64,000 bases of DNA from Symbiodinium natans (Eukaryota > Sar > Dinophyceae > Suessiales > Symbiodiniaceae). The stretch spans positions 295,208 through 359,207 of the forward strand of contig CAJNDS010002461.1 in assembly GCA_905221605.1 (NCBI GenBank), written 5' to 3'. Of the stretch, positions 33,039 through 44,736 are shown one piece after another (within the stretch, counting starts at the first letter, position 1; the number at the start of each line of letters is the position of its first letter). The position numbers and the translations under genes were made by a program. The notes under the pieces are model-generated. The model was not told where the DNA came from and did no database searches. It saw nothing but the letters and a program-made list of their open reading frames with translations.

Positions 33039-35633
33039 ATGGTCTATGAGGGACGCTTGGATGGTCACCGGGGTGGCGTCACTGCCCTCTCTTTCTCCGA
33101 GGCGGGGGCTAGATTCGTTTTGGAACATTCCATACCCTAGTTGGCCCTTGCTCGCACTTGGCGAACGGCCGAGGGTCGGCAAGCAGCTGAAGCAAAGGCC
33201 TGTGCCTGACCTTGATGAAACTTCTTGGTAACTCAAAGCGTTTGGAGCTTTCGGGAGGCCCAAAACGATTACAAACTAGAACTTGCAGCTCGCTCAAGAC
33301 AAGGTTCAGCAAAACCAATAGCCGACCCTCTTTCAATTATGTGCAGTGCCTGGTATCACACTACCTCAAAGGAAGGAGAAGGTTGGCAGCATGTGGCAAG
33401 GAAACACCATTTGGATTTTGAGCGAGTGAGCACGCTGTCGAGCACCATTTGGACATCACAAAAATACCCGACATGACTCGACATGTTGTCGTTTACAGCA
33501 TCTGGAGTCTGGAGCCAAACTGGGCTCAGCAAATCTCAGCGGTTCATCGAAAATGGCACTGCTCGAGGCAGACCCCCGTGCACTTACTAATTCACTGCGG
33601 GTTGTGATCTTGCGAAAATAAGGAGAATCAACAGCTCAACCCCCGAAGAAAGAATCCTGAAGCGAGGATGGCAAGCGCCTTCTTACTGCATCGGAGGACC
33701 GGACGCCCCTTGTTGTCGGCAGAGGGAGAGAAGAGAGAAAGAAGAGAGAGGAGAGAGACAGAGAGAGAGGGAGAGAAGAGGGAGAGAAGAGAGAGAGAGA
33801 GAGAGGGGACCTGAGTAATAAGAAAAGAGGGGCAACAAGTAGCAGTCAGCAGCCGCACAACCCCAGTGCGAACACTACTAATAAGAGGATTTGAGGGGGA
33901 GGGACGGCGAAGGTTGTTTTCGGAAGGTTGCAGGAGGGATTGTCCGTACGGCCTAGTTCGCATTTGCGGGGGCTGGAGAAAATGTGGGGGAAGGGGAGGT
34001 TGCTTTCGGAATGGTTGCGGGGGGATCGGTTGTCGTTGTGTTGAAGAAGTGGGGGGGGGGCTGGGAGTAGGAGGGGTACGTGTGCCTGGGGAACGATGAG
34101 ACGGAGGATAAGAGGCCTCCAGGTGCCGCGCGCCAGCGCCGGGGTTTTCCCCCATGCCCCCAAAGAAAGGAAGAAAGATAGAAAGGAAGAGACAGAGGAG
34201 AAAGACGCAGAGACGGCTCGAGTTGAAGACGCCTGTTCTGTCGGGCGTTTTGTCGAATTCACCCAAGGCTTCGCTTGTGGGAGCGCAGCGAGGACGAAGG
34301 TGGCGAGGGCTTTGGAGGTCCCTCCAAGGCCTTTGCCCTGAAGAGGACGCTGCGGCACAGCGACGTCGTGTCCGCAGCGGTGCTGGAGAAGGGCGGCGAT
34401 TTTGCGCTCTCGTGTTCCTGGGATAGGACAGTGAAGCTCTGGAAGCTGGACGAAGAGGACGAAGACCCTTGCTTGCGCACGATGCGCGGCCACAAGCACC
34501 AGGTGAACGCTGTCGTGTGGTCTCCCGATGTGCGTGTGATCGTCACGGCCTCTTGTGACAAGCAGCTCAAGATCTGGAACAACCTCGGAGAGTGCAAGTT
34601 CTCCCTCCAGTACAACGATGGTCACGAGGACTGGGTTTCAGCGGTTGCCTACGGTGACGAGTGCCTGCTGTCCGCCGGCTGGGACCGCACGGTGAAGCTC
34701 TGGAACACCAAGGCCGGGTCCCCTGGAAGAAGGGGACATAGTCGTCACCTTAAGACTTGGATAGATTTGGTAAGATCAGGCAACTATAGACAAAACATGT
34801 TTTTTCGTCTCAGTTTCAGTTTCCTCAGTCGCACACTTGTGCTGTCTCGTGCTGTCAGAACTTCAGCATGGAGTGGGAGATGAAGAATCACACGGCTCCT
34901 GTGCACGCAGTGGCCATCGCGCCGGATAGCCGCCATGCAGCTTCCGGCGGTGCAGACCGCACTGTGCTCGTCTCGGACCTGAAGGAGTCGCGGGGGGCAA
35001 TTCGAGGAGCAGTTTTATGGGACCCCTCTCGTAGCATCAGCGCAGGAGAAGAAGGTCATCGGTGCTTGCGAGGTCGATGGAACCATCCGATCGCTGGACT
35101 TCTGGGGATTCTGCAAAAATCGCAACATGGCTCTGCCATGCTGGGCTTCTTTGTGCCTGCCACGGCCGCGTTTTGCCCACCCCTTTGTGCTCTCCCCTGA
35201 AGGATTTCCACCCAACTGAAGCATGGCTGGCAGCAATGGTGGAGCTGCCGACGGGCGGAGCTATTTGGGTCACCCCGATCATGTTTGATGGATTTGGGGG
35301 GGGGGGGGGGGGGGAAGGGCGGGGAACGAATGGGAGGATCCTCGCGATATGGATCGCATGAAGGTCACCATGATAGAGTCGGGTAGTGGCCAAGTGATCA
35401 TTGATAAAGTGTGGAGCTGTGCCTATGGCATATTATGGCATCCCACCCTGCTATGACAAGCATTTGAAAGTTCGAGTTGTTCCAGGTGCTGGACGTAATG
35501 GCCCGGACCTCCGTGGCGAGATTGGTGGCACCATCAGGTGCCAATGCGTGCCGGGGCCTGGCTGTGAAATGGGATCCGAAAGGCACGCGCGTCTTCGGCG
35601 GCTTCTCTGACGGTTCCGTGCAAGTGACATGCC
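33039..35633 (+). CDS. RACK1: RACK1-type seven-bladed WD40 protein
   Basis: RACK1 is a beta-propeller scaffold on the head of the 40S ribosome that also docks signalling kinases. All seven blades are visible in order. Exon 1 from ATG 33039 reads LDGHRGGVTALSFSE. Exon 2 (34268-34717) holds blades 2-4: FALSCSWDRTVKLWKL, MRGHKHQVNAVVWSPD and CDKQLKIWNNLGECKFSLQ, then GHEDWVSAVAYGDE and SAGWDRTVKLWN. Exon 3 (from 34867) has HTAPVHAVAIAPDSRHAASG. Exons 4-5 (35046-35096, then 35203 on) join as DGTIRSL + DFHPTEAWLAAMVE. The last exon (from 35486) has GLAVKWDPKGTRVFGGFSDG. The spacing follows human RACK1 closely, especially 'LWN.LG.CK..Q'. A short stretch closing blade 1 and one exon between blades 6 and 7 were not located. 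At least one intron begins with GA. Confidence 0.8.
33718..33808. repeat. (GA)n tract inside the first RACK1 intron
   Basis: About 90 bases of GAGAGA with GGGAGAAG interruptions. Confidence 0.9.
35296..35314. repeat. G19 homopolymer
   Basis: An uninterrupted G run within the RACK1-type gene, between exons. Confidence 0.95.
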
Positions 35634-36075
35634 TTTGTTATGCACACACACCACACACACCGCACACGGCCGGCAGTGCTTTTGGCTTTTTGCGGTCCAG
35701 GGCAATGAGTGTGTGTTATGAGGTATGGCGGACACCTTCGCCGGCTGCAGCGCCTTCCCGCAGGTGATTGTGTCACGTGTCGTGAATCTTCACACAAGGA
35801 GGCCGAGGAGGGCGGTGTTTCTCGCGGTACCCAGATCAGCCAGCATGAGGCAGCACAACCTGAATTGCCGTGGCCGCAACCATAACCATTGCAAGTGGAG
35901 CGGCGGAAGCGGGCGGAAGCCGTGGAGTGAAGATTGCGGGGCCGTTGGCGCGTACACCGACATTGATTCGCAGCTGATGGGGAAGGCCGGAGACATTTCG
36001 GACCGACTGAGACCGTGCATTTCCAGCCCGCCAGGAGACAATGCTTGCCTGCCGGGTCTCTGTTTACGATGTACA

Positions 36076-36150
36076 TGCATATGAATATAATATATACATA
36101 CGCATGCAAAAATGTATACATATGTATACATATATATATATATAGTGATA
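36076..36150. repeat. AT-rich simple repeat
   Basis: An ATATATACATAC/GTATACATATG mixture ending in (TA)n. Confidence 0.85.
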
Positions 36151-36570
36151 TACATGTGTTGTTTTTGCTGTTTGTGACACTCGGCATGGTATGGAATGCT
36201 TGTGGAGTCCAGTTTCCGTTTAGGGGCCCTCGTGCTGGGTCCTGGCTAATGTTCAGCGAAGTGGTCACATGTGGTCACCAGCCAGGAACTTCAGGTGGGC
36301 TTTGAATCTGGAAACACCCCATGTAGAACCTGCAGGTGTGTGCTCATGAGCTCCAGGGCCCTGGGGGTGCACTTATCAGAGTTGAGGCTGCGATGACCCC
36401 GCATCTGACAAGTTTTTTGTTGTCGAACCCCAAGACTATGACCACTGTGACTGAAACTGCGCCTCCATGCAACAAAAGGCTCAAGCTCCAGACGGCTATA
36501 GGAAGACCAGCCATGATTCGTTGGCTTTCATCAATCGCTTGGGCCTGAGAGATACCCAAAAAGCCTTACT

Positions 36571-37038
36571 TTGTGCACACTTTCTGCCAAGTTCTTGATC
36601 GGCTGCAAGGTTTTGGCATGGCATCTAGCGCTGCAACCTGCCCAAGCGGACAACAACACGAGTTGCCTTCTGTGGCAGGCGTTGACGGTCCTGACATGTC
36701 CTGATGGGGGTGCTTGGAACCGTTCCGCCTGCGCAGGGAAGTGGCTGCGAAAAAATCTATGACAAGAAACTTTGCGCCCAGAACTCACACTTTGCGCCTC
36801 TTGAGCAGCAGCTTGTCGTGCTCGTACCATGCGCGACGTGACAATGAGAAAAGGTGAGCAGTCGGGATGGCTTTGCAAGCGATCCGTTTGTCCGGACGCG
36901 GGCAGGTGTGGCTTGTGTGTACTGTTGATCAACGGCACGCATCATGTTCCAGAGCAGGCAACCCGTGTGCTTGGCACAACACCGGCGTGTGCACGTGCGG
37001 CGCTCGCTGGTGCACATAGTGGTGCTCGTGGTGCATGA
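36571..37038 (+). CDS. Cys-rich exon candidates upstream of the cassette array
   Basis: At 36571-36762 the + frame has a hydrophobic start (CTLSAKFLIGCKVLAWHLAL), then ADNNTSCLLWQALTVLTCPD. At 36829-37038 a frame reads WLCKRSVCPDAGRCGLCVLL with an NGT glycosylation-type motif. Both suggest an extracellular protein. They lie just ahead of the PAN-like exon and could be the 5' part of the large modular gene. No family is recognised and borders are uncertain. Confidence 0.33.
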
Positions 37039-37269
37039 CTCGCGTCCCGACTGTTGAGGCGCATGGCGATGATGGGCCCCTGGGCAGGCCTTGACAATGA
37101 CTTTAGTGACCAGCTAATGATTGTGTTACCTTCTCTTGCACGCTTCAACCAAGCTTTGGCGAGACTTATGTGACCGGCTGAAATGGCTACAGCATGATCA
37201 GGCGACTATGAGGTCGCCACTTGCAAGGCCTTGCAATCTCCTTGCAGCGTCGCTTCTACACGGTTGCAG

Positions 37270-37561
37270 GTTGCCTTCGCTTGCAGCCAAAGTCCGCCAG
37301 GCGTCGGCGACCATTGAGGAGACCCTGGCCAATGTGCAGTCTCCGGGCGCGACGGTCGGCACGCAGGCTCGGAATCGGACATTTGGGACAGATTGGGATA
37401 CGCTGAGGTTTTTTAGGGTGTTTGAGGGTCCTGCGTACCTGAACGAAGGTGAAGATCCTGCCGATGGATGGCGGGGCCGATCGATCATGCCGTGGCTCTT
37501 CACCAGTGCAGACCGGGTGGGCTCGGGGACACTTCTACGGGTCATGGAAGATACAGGATGA
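37270..37561 (+). CDS. Exon candidate, helical
   Basis: After an AG within TTGCAG the + frame reads AKVRQASATIEETLANVQSP, then a polar part with FGTDWDTLRFFRVFEGPAYL and a stop at 37559. It looks natural in composition. The function is unknown. Confidence 0.3.
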
Positions 37562-37755
37562 TGCAGGATCACATATGGGAGGATATAGGCAACATGCTGC
37601 AAGGGCCTAGGATGCCTTATCCCGTCCCTTGAGGTTGACTACCGGACTTTACGATGTCTGGACCGGGCACCGCACAAGAACACACCCTTGAGTGCCTGAA
37701 AAGCGTGTGAAAGCTGAGAGCTCAGGGAGAAGTACTTCATTTGTCTGATTCGCAG

Positions 37756-37902
37756 GACAGCACAGACCCTGGACGAGTGCAAGGCCTTGCTGCGCCCTGC
37801 CTCCAAGCTGCTCTTTCGCAGCAAATCGCAAAACGCTGCAAGGCGCTCTGCACCGGTCCGTGCAAAGGCATCGAGTACCATGCCAAAGGCAAGTACTGCG
37901 AG
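37756..37902 (+). CDS. PAN/Apple-like cysteine domain exon pair
   Basis: Exon 37756-37783 (AG to a GC donor, ends phase 0) encodes TAQTLDECK. Exon 37822-37902 (AG, starts phase 0, ends before GC) encodes QIAKRCKALC, TGPCKGIEYH, AKGKYCE. Joined, the pattern TLxEC..C..C..CKGIEYH....YCE matches the core of PAN/Apple domains, which bind proteins or carbohydrates in secreted proteins. Only the core is visible, so a full domain would need further exons. It sits 1 kb upstream of cassette 1, in the same direction, and may be part of the same protein. Confidence 0.5.
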
Positions 37903-37961
37903 GCGACTACTTCGGCATCTTCACTTAAACGAACGCCGGCACCCATATTCTCGTGCAAAAC

Positions 37962-37975
37962 GGGGGGGGGGGGGG
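37962..37975. repeat. G14 homopolymer
   Basis: An uninterrupted G run. Confidence 0.95.
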
Positions 37976-38076
37976 AGGTGACAATCGGGCCCCGCTTGCA
38001 CATGTTGCTGGTGTGCTGAATAGTACCAGAATTGCCGGGACAACGATCGTTTCCCGGACACACGCGGGCGGGGGAA

Positions 38077-38099
38077 GGGGGGGGGGGGGGGGGGGGGGG
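38077..38099. repeat. G23 homopolymer
   Basis: The longest G run in the window. It is followed by T-rich DNA with TTTTGTTTTG words (38100-38215). Confidence 0.95.
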
Positions 38100-38957
38100 T
38101 CTTTTGTGTTTTGGCGTTTTTTGTTATTCGTTGTTTTGTTGTTTCAAAAAGTTCTTTTGGGTTTTTAGCTTTGAGACTTGAGCAAGTCTTTTGTTTTGTT
38201 TTTGTTTTGTTGTTGCTGCTATCGGTACACATACAGACTGCCCTCGAAAGGACACGTCTCATTGTTTGGAGCAGGTCCGGGGGGGGTTTGTTTGGACTGT
38301 TGGGTTTCCAGAGCTTGGGCTGGGTAAAAGTATATTGAAGACGTGAGGCAAGGTGAACACGCAGGATGCAATCCGCAGGTCACGTAGTCATGCGTGCTTC
38401 GGGCTTCTTCGGGTTGCAAGCAGGTCTGGAAAGCAACCATCGAACATTCTGTACCGAATCCGGGCTTTGAGTGTGCGGCTCTCGGGTGTAGACTTTGAGT
38501 GAGATTGCCGTTGCTGGTTTGCGGCATGCTCAGGCTACGCGAGGCCAAACGAGGCAGCTCGGTTACACCAATTGCTGGACTCCACGCACATAGCAGACAT
38601 AGCACATCACTCACTGAATTTCACAGCGGCCTTGCCCGGCCATTGCTCGACAGGGCGAGACTAAATCTTCGATGCTGAGCCTGAGTCCACCTGACATGGT
38701 CCGTGGTGGCTTGTTTAGCTGCAGCTTGTGAACTCTTGTCTTCAACTTGCGCCGTTTCTTTTGTTATGGTGCTTTCGTTGCGCTTGTTGACTGCTTGTTG
38801 CATGCTTGTGTGGGCCACGCCAGGCAAACCTGGGATGCCTCATCAGCCAGGCCGGTCCGGATATTTGGAGGGTTGACCACGGAGACCGTGCCGTTCCACC
38901 ATTTTCCACCAATCAATCTGACAAGAGCAATATTATGTGACATCATTCCCTGGGCAG

Positions 38958-39470
38958 CCTACGGGGTGCATGTCGGTCAGAGACAAGCTCTCCTGCATCA
39001 GCCACCATCTCGGCCCTGGCAGCATGCAATAGCCTTGCTACGAGTTGTTGACTTACAGAAGTGTCCGAGGTAGCGTCGACGGCTCCAACACCTCCTTCGC
39101 AGGCATCACCATCCGTGGCCAGCCCTGTGTTTGGTGCGGAGGCTTGTCCTACGCTCAGCCAGAGTGCATGCTTTGTCGGTGTGGCACTCACTCGGGACTC
39201 GCGATTGGCTAAGGCCGTGCACAGATGCAGGCATGTATGGATGTGCTCCCTACAGCCTCCTGTCCCAGGGTGACCAAGGTGAGACCAAGGCCCGGCAAGG
39301 GCTTGAACGTGTAACGTGTCGTAACGTGTCGTAACGCGGTGTTCAGCAGCTTTGCTCAGGCATTTTCGCAGATGACGGCTCCTGACTCAGAAGCGCTGTT
39401 GGCGCAGTCTGGCAGTCTGGCACTTTCAGAGAACCCTGAGGCCATCACAACAACCGTGGCAGAATGTCAC
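38958..39470 (+). CDS. CVWC cassette 1 (exons A-D)
   Basis: This is the first copy of a four-exon cysteine module. Exon A 38958-39000 holds RDKLSCIS and ends at a GC donor in phase 1. Exon B from 39070 (AG|GT) reads SVDGSNTSFAGITIRGQ, then PCVWCGG. Its donor is uncertain because the GG|GC site of other copies is altered; read-through adds SYAQPECMLC. Exon C 39214-39269 is 56 nt and encodes PCTDAGMYGCAPYSLLSQG between AG|G and G|GT. Exon D 39430-39470 encodes NPEAITTTVAECH and ends before GT. Phases match the other copies. The family is not recognised; a disulphide-rich extracellular domain is inferred. Confidence 0.7.
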
Positions 39471-39769
39471 GTGGGCACGTCAGAGCGTGGGGGGAGAGCA
39501 GGAGAGCATGAATACACTGAATGCACTTGAACACATGCTTAGATGCTTAGGATGGAGCTTAGGCCAAGCAGCTGGACTTCGCGTCTGAGGAGTTGGAGTG
39601 CCTCAAGCCGGGAACTGGACAACGATGTCATCGATTCTGAAATCTGCAGTCGTGCAGACTAGCAGTTACCTCCGTGAGGTCAGCACCACTGGGCTGCATG
39701 GCCATCAAGGTTCTGCTGTTTCTTGTTTCACACGTGCTGGCAATCCACTCCTTCTCCAGAACTGGTCAG

Positions 39770-40167
39770 GACAAGGAGGAGTGTACCTCCAGCAAGCAAG
39801 GAGATCAGTTTGACTCCATCGCTGGGTTCAAGGCATCCAACGGCATTCCTCTTAAGAGTGTGGAGGAGAGAGACTTTGAGTTTTTCAGCAGCTCTTTTTC
39901 TAGGCCGAAGGCCGGCCCTGTGTGTGGTGCGGCGGTGGGCCGGGGCCTCACAGCTGTTTGAGTGACTCTCTGAGTGACTCAGACAGTGTTCCCGAATGGA
40001 AACCCACGACAGTTGATGGTTTAGAGCTGCAGGTTGTGCAACGATGGGGCTCCAAACCTATGTGAGCCATTTGACTACACCATGCATGGTGAAGGCTGGA
40101 CAGTGTGACAGTCTGGAGTTGGTGGTACAGATGGGGACTGTTTTTGACTACACGTCTTCATTGTGGC
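39770..40167 (+). CDS. CVWC cassette 2 (exons A-D, type II)
   Basis: Exon A 39770-39832 starts AG|GAC AAG and reads DKEECTSSKQGD, QFDSIAGFK, ending in phase 0 before a GC donor. Exon B 39904-39938 reads AEGRPC then VWCGGG, with a GG|GC donor in phase 2. Exon C 40033-40088 encodes LCNDGAPNLCEPFDYTMHG, 56 nt, with a GT donor. Exon D is tentative at 40112-40167 and lacks the VAEC signature. Upstream of exon A an in-frame ATG (39698) gives a signal-peptide-like MAIKVLLFLVSHVLAIHS. This would make cassette 2 the start of a gene if the AG at 39768-39769 is not used. It shares its A/B intron position only with cassette 6. Confidence 0.72.
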
Positions 40168-40449
40168 GTATCTCGAGGGTATGCCTTCCACACCAAGCAC
40201 AGCGACTTGGATGCAGACTCTGGAAGGGGAGATGCAGCAAGGGCTCTTCGGGGATCTTTGCCTATGCACGGCTCAGGTATTTCCTTTTCCCGAGCGTCCT
40301 GTGACAAGGCATGATGCACAAGCAGCCCCTGCGTTGCAGCTTTCTTGTTGCAGCGTGCGCAGCATTGTAGAGCAGCTCCAGGACGACAACCCTGCTCCTC
40401 TCGTTATGCCCCTTGAGAAGTGGTGGCCCTACCCTAGTTGAACGAGTTC

Positions 40450-41600
40450 TCAGGAGGCCCAGGCCAGACCCAGGCTAGCCACTTCCTTGGTGCCCAGGTT
40501 CACTCAGGGAGGAAATTCCCGAGTCGGGCCCTTGAAGAGTCAAGCAGTGTGGAATAGAAGAGAGGGCTGCGCTTTGCTGGTTTTCTGCTGGCGCCTCAGA
40601 ACTCCGAGGTTTTCTTAGGAGCCGGTAGGAACGCTTAAGGCTCTATGAGCATCGAAAAGACAAACAATCAAAAGATGCAACGCAGGAGGAAAGAACCAAA
40701 GAGTGAACACTTACGGTGAAGCACGAACAAATTCAATCGAATGATATCGAATGCCCATGCGCTGGCAGGGCTGCTGACCGGCTTGCAATGGGCTGCACAA
40801 ACCCCATCCCACAGGTCTACTTAAAAATTTCGAAGCTTGAGGGCTACTGGTAAGGCTGGTAAGGGTTTTCTCTGTTGGCGGGCCCTGCTAGGCCACATGC
40901 TCGTATAACTTCAGGTCAGAAGTTCATGCGAACTCTTTTCTCAGGTTTCATTTCAAGCCCGAAAACTTCATCCTCATCACTCAAAAACAATCACGAATTC
41001 TCCAGCACCGAGCCGGAAGCAGCAGCAAGGCGCTCCCTTCCCAACACTGCAACTTTAAATCCTTGCAGTGGCGCTTTACGGACAGGTTGGGGATGTTCGA
41101 AGTTGTGATATTGCTTTTGCCCCGCTTTTCGACTTGGCGCGTAACGTGATCTTAATCCTGAGCACAGCAGTCCGAAGCAACTGCGCATGAGGGGCCTGCC
41201 AACTGTGAAGCCTTCACCAAGCTGTTTCCACTGCTTACAGCATGAAATTCGCCAAGACTCGCTGGCTTGCTTGTCAGTATCGCGGCCCTGAGCCTCTGCC
41301 CTCCCTTTGAAGGCCACAATCGCTGAAGTATCACTGGGCGTTTCTGGCCCACGTATCAAGAGTCAGGACCCGGCACAGTCCACGTAGAGTCGCCTGAGCT
41401 TCCTGGGGCCGACCACGTGCGAGCACTGACACCGCTATGGCCAGTAAGTGGAGCTGGCACATGCAACCTCAATCACAGCGCCGCCACTAGCGAGTGCAAG
41501 CAATTTCCTGAGCCTGTACATGGCCTGCGTGTTAAGAATGTTAAGATTTCAGAAATCAACATTCCGGTTCAAGTAGCCCACCTAAGCCTCCCTCGCCCGC
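40450..41600. other. No gene recognised
   Basis: This lies between cassettes 2 and 3. Weak frames only; none shows the cassette motifs. Confidence 0.35.
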
Positions 41601-41912
41601 TGCAGCTCGTTCGGGCAATATGTCGGTCAAATCAAAGAAAGATTCCGGTGCGGTTGCCCGCTTGAACCTCCCGGCATTCTGCTTAGTACGGCAACATTTT
41701 GGTACAGTCACGTGCCTCTTGATCCTCGCTGGCTGGCTGACTGAAACAGCATCTCCGGTGCGGTTGCATGCCGGCTGCGACATTTCGGTTCAATGGCCCA
41801 CCTGGGCCTGCCCGGGTTTTTGTTTTCAAGTAACACTCCTGCACAGTTGCTTTGCCCTGCCGGGCCGCCGCGACAACACCAGCCGGAGTAGCGAAAGCAA
41901 CAGAAACAACAA

Positions 41913-42043
<131 letters not shown>

Positions 42044-42902
42044 CTTTGTTCAAACCAACGGCAGCTTTCGCTCGAACACCTTCTGATAAGGCCTGCGTGA
42101 CAGTTATGATGCATGCAAATACTATAGGTTTGGCGGTTTTGTACTCAGGGCTGGTAGGGTAGGGCATTGCGCGGTCTGCATTTCAAGCTAGTCTAACCAT
42201 TTCATCGATTGGAAGGTTGATTGCGGCCATCCGTATCCACTCTGGAGGGGGGTCGGCGGCAGCCTGAGGGGATCGCCGCATTTGAGATGGTAAGACCTCG
42301 TCTCGCAGCTGTGTGCTAGCTGAGGTCAGCGGTGTGGCTTCTGCAAGGTGTTGGTCCCGAACATCCAGGCATGAAATAAAGCTTAGACCCTCATGGTTCG
42401 GCTCAGTTCTGGCAGTGTGAAGTGCAGGCGAAGTACAGAACCTGCGCCGACTACTGTGCGCATCAAGGAGAGCCGAAAACAAAAAGAGCACAGCAGAGAG
42501 CAGAGATGCTGCAGATGAGATAACCAGATAGAGCCAGATAGAGGGCCGTACAATTTCTGTATCAGAGGTATGATGTAGCCGCGTTGTGTCAGTGTAGCGC
42601 ATGCATTCCGCAGGAGGCTTGGTGTGTAGGTCGGCGGCCTTGGGTGCCCTCCACAGCTGCGTTGTGTGCGCCCGGGGGTGCACGTGAAGTTGCAGATGTT
42701 GCCATCATGTTGTCATTATATCAATCTGGGCTGATTCGCCAGGAAGAGCAAGAAGTCCTGCACCGATGAGTTCGATGCCGCTTGGCAAGTCCCAAAAGTG
42801 CATCGTCAGAGTTGACCCCCAACAAGAAGGCTGGCCTTGACGACTGACGAGCATTTGTAGCATTGGCTATAACATGTACTGAGGTTTTCGAACCCGGCCT
42901 CT

Positions 42903-43358
42903 GTGAGTGCGACCCAGCCAAGAGCTTCCAGGCAATGCGACTGGGTAAGAGGGGACTTTGCTGAGTGCCTCTTCTGTTGCGTGAATAGCTACACGATGCC
43001 AGACTTGATGCTCCGGTTTCCTTTTCACTGCCGAGAATTGCCCTTCCCATGGGAAGACGATGTACGCAAAGAGGTCAAGGAAGATAATGAAGTGACACCT
43101 TGGCCGGTGGCAAGAGGGCTCGGAGCTGGTCCAACGGGAATCCACATGACCTGGTGGCCATGTGGACATCGGTGTGTGATGTGTGATGACGTGTGTAAGG
43201 GGACATTCGCACCTTCCACCACTCCCCAGTTCCGGCTATGCATGGCTTGTGGTCAAGCCTTCCACTGTCGTCGAGATCTGCAAGATCCAAGCATCTGCAA
43301 AAGCAGCTTGAACCACTCCGAAAAATGCGAGTTTTCACTTCTTGAGGAACGATGCTAG
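42903..43358 (+). CDS. Cys-rich exon candidate between cassettes 2 and 3
   Basis: The + frame is open for 151 codons. It contains CGHRCVMCDDVCKGTFAP, then FRLCMACGQAFHCRRDLQ, with closely spaced Cys pairs. It is compatible with an extracellular or zinc-binding Cys-rich region but matches no exact family spacing. The N-terminal part (LMLRFPFHCRELPFPWEDD) is plausible. It may be an extra, diverged part of the modular gene. Confidence 0.33.
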   Translation: MSATQPRASRQCDWVRGDFAECLFCCVNSYTMPDLMLRFPFHCRELPFPWEDDVRKEVKEDNEVTPWPVARGLGAGPTGIHMTWWPCGHRCVMCDDVCKGTFAPSTTPQFRLCMACGQAFHCRRDLQDPSICKSSLNHSEKCEFSLLEERC

Positions 43359-43651
43359 GCGGATGCACGAGAACAGAAAGGAGTGTGCTTGACCTTGGCT
43401 GCGGCTCTAGGCACAAAACACCGACTTCGCAGTGAAGGTCCATGCACCGAATCAGGTGCCTGGCAGTTTGCTTGCTCCCCCGCCTGCAATGTTTTTCAGA
43501 CAACTTCCGCCTGGCTTCAGAGTGCTGTGCAGGAGCAGAAGGCGTGCTTGAAGCCTGTCGTTTGGGTCCAAGATTTTCAAGATGACCATCCCGAGACGGC
43601 TAGAGTTGCGCCCCAAATTCATCCAAGGCCAGGGGCTGCGCCTCCATCCAG

Positions 43652-44085
43652 GACAAGGAGACATGCCTGAGACGCTTGGCAAGCATGCGCATGCCGCATC
43701 TGCAATCTGTAGGTGCGCATTCGCTGCTGGCCATGTTGAGCTGTTGCTGTTTCGAGGCAGCACCGATGGCAGCCCCATCGCGGAGCAATATGGGTTCAAG
43801 GTCGCAGGGGAGGCTTGCGTGTGGTGTGGTGGGGTGCCGGAGGCTCAGGACTTCAAACACTGTCTCTCAACCCTCGCATCTTAAGGAGTCATGCTTTAGC
43901 CGCTCTAGGTCGTGCGCCTCTCGTCATCCAGACGTTAAGTGTCAAGCACGTGACTTGTTGGTGAACGGGGCGGGCTTGGCCCGGCACTCAAAACTGCTAG
44001 CAACTTCGTAACTTTGCTGGCCCGGCAGAAAGCCAAGAACTGCAGCGCACAGGCCTTTGCAACACGATACGCGGTGCCCGGCTCA
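43652..44085 (+). CDS. CVWC cassette 3 (exons A-D, possibly decayed)
   Basis: Exon A 43652-43670 starts AG|GAC AAG and encodes DKETCL, ending at a GA donor in phase 1. Exon B 43757-43832 starts AG|GC and reads STDGSPIAEQYGFKVAG, then EACVWCGG. Exon C 43909-43967 encodes SCASRHPDVKCQARDLLVNG, one residue longer than the other copies. Exon D 44033-44085 reads KNCSAQAFATRYAVPGS and ends at a perfect GTGAGT donor. At both the B/C and C/D borders the expected donor is GG rather than GT, GC or GA. This copy may therefore use unusual sites or be degenerating. Confidence 0.62.
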
Positions 44086-44736
44086 GTGAGTCCACGTGAG
44101 TCCACATGAGTCCACAGAATCCACGCATCTGGCGGCCCTGGACTGGCAGGATGCAAGCGTTCTGGCGGTGGCAACGTGCAAGGCATGGGTTTTTCATGGG
44201 TTGTACAGGCTTTTGTTCGACCTATCCTGAATCATCTTGAATCCATCTTGAATCATCTATTTAATCTATTGCAATTATTATCAATTATTGGTGCGCTCTT
44301 CTGGCACCTCTTTCCGGGGCTTTGCCAGGACGGCCAACCGGTCCTGGCTGATGCAGCAACGACAGGTATCAGCCCACCGGGGCTCCACTTGCCGGTGCCG
44401 GTCTCTGCGTGTCACCCCTGCGTATTAGAGCACCTGCAGAGCCGTGTTGCATGTTGAAGCATGTTGAAGCATGTTGAATTCTGAACGGATGTAAACAGAG
44501 TCTCGATTGAACCTGAGGTTGATTGCGGCGTGCCATATCCCATTTGGCGGGGCATTGGCTCGGGCCTTCAGCCATGCTGCAACCGCAACACTGCAACCCA
44601 CACAGCCCCAGCGTTTCGGCTTCGGCATGCGTTCCTCGTTGAGGCCAGCAGTGTGGTTTCTGCCGAGTTCGGGTTGCAAGGAAGGTGCGCAGACGTGGAC
44701 TCTGGAGTTTAGGTTTCAGTTTTCATGACTGACGGT

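Noticed and set aside
33628-34625. Long - strand ORFs (212 and 259 codons) over the RACK1-type gene
   Set aside because: They are shadows of the WD40 exon on + and of a GA tract.
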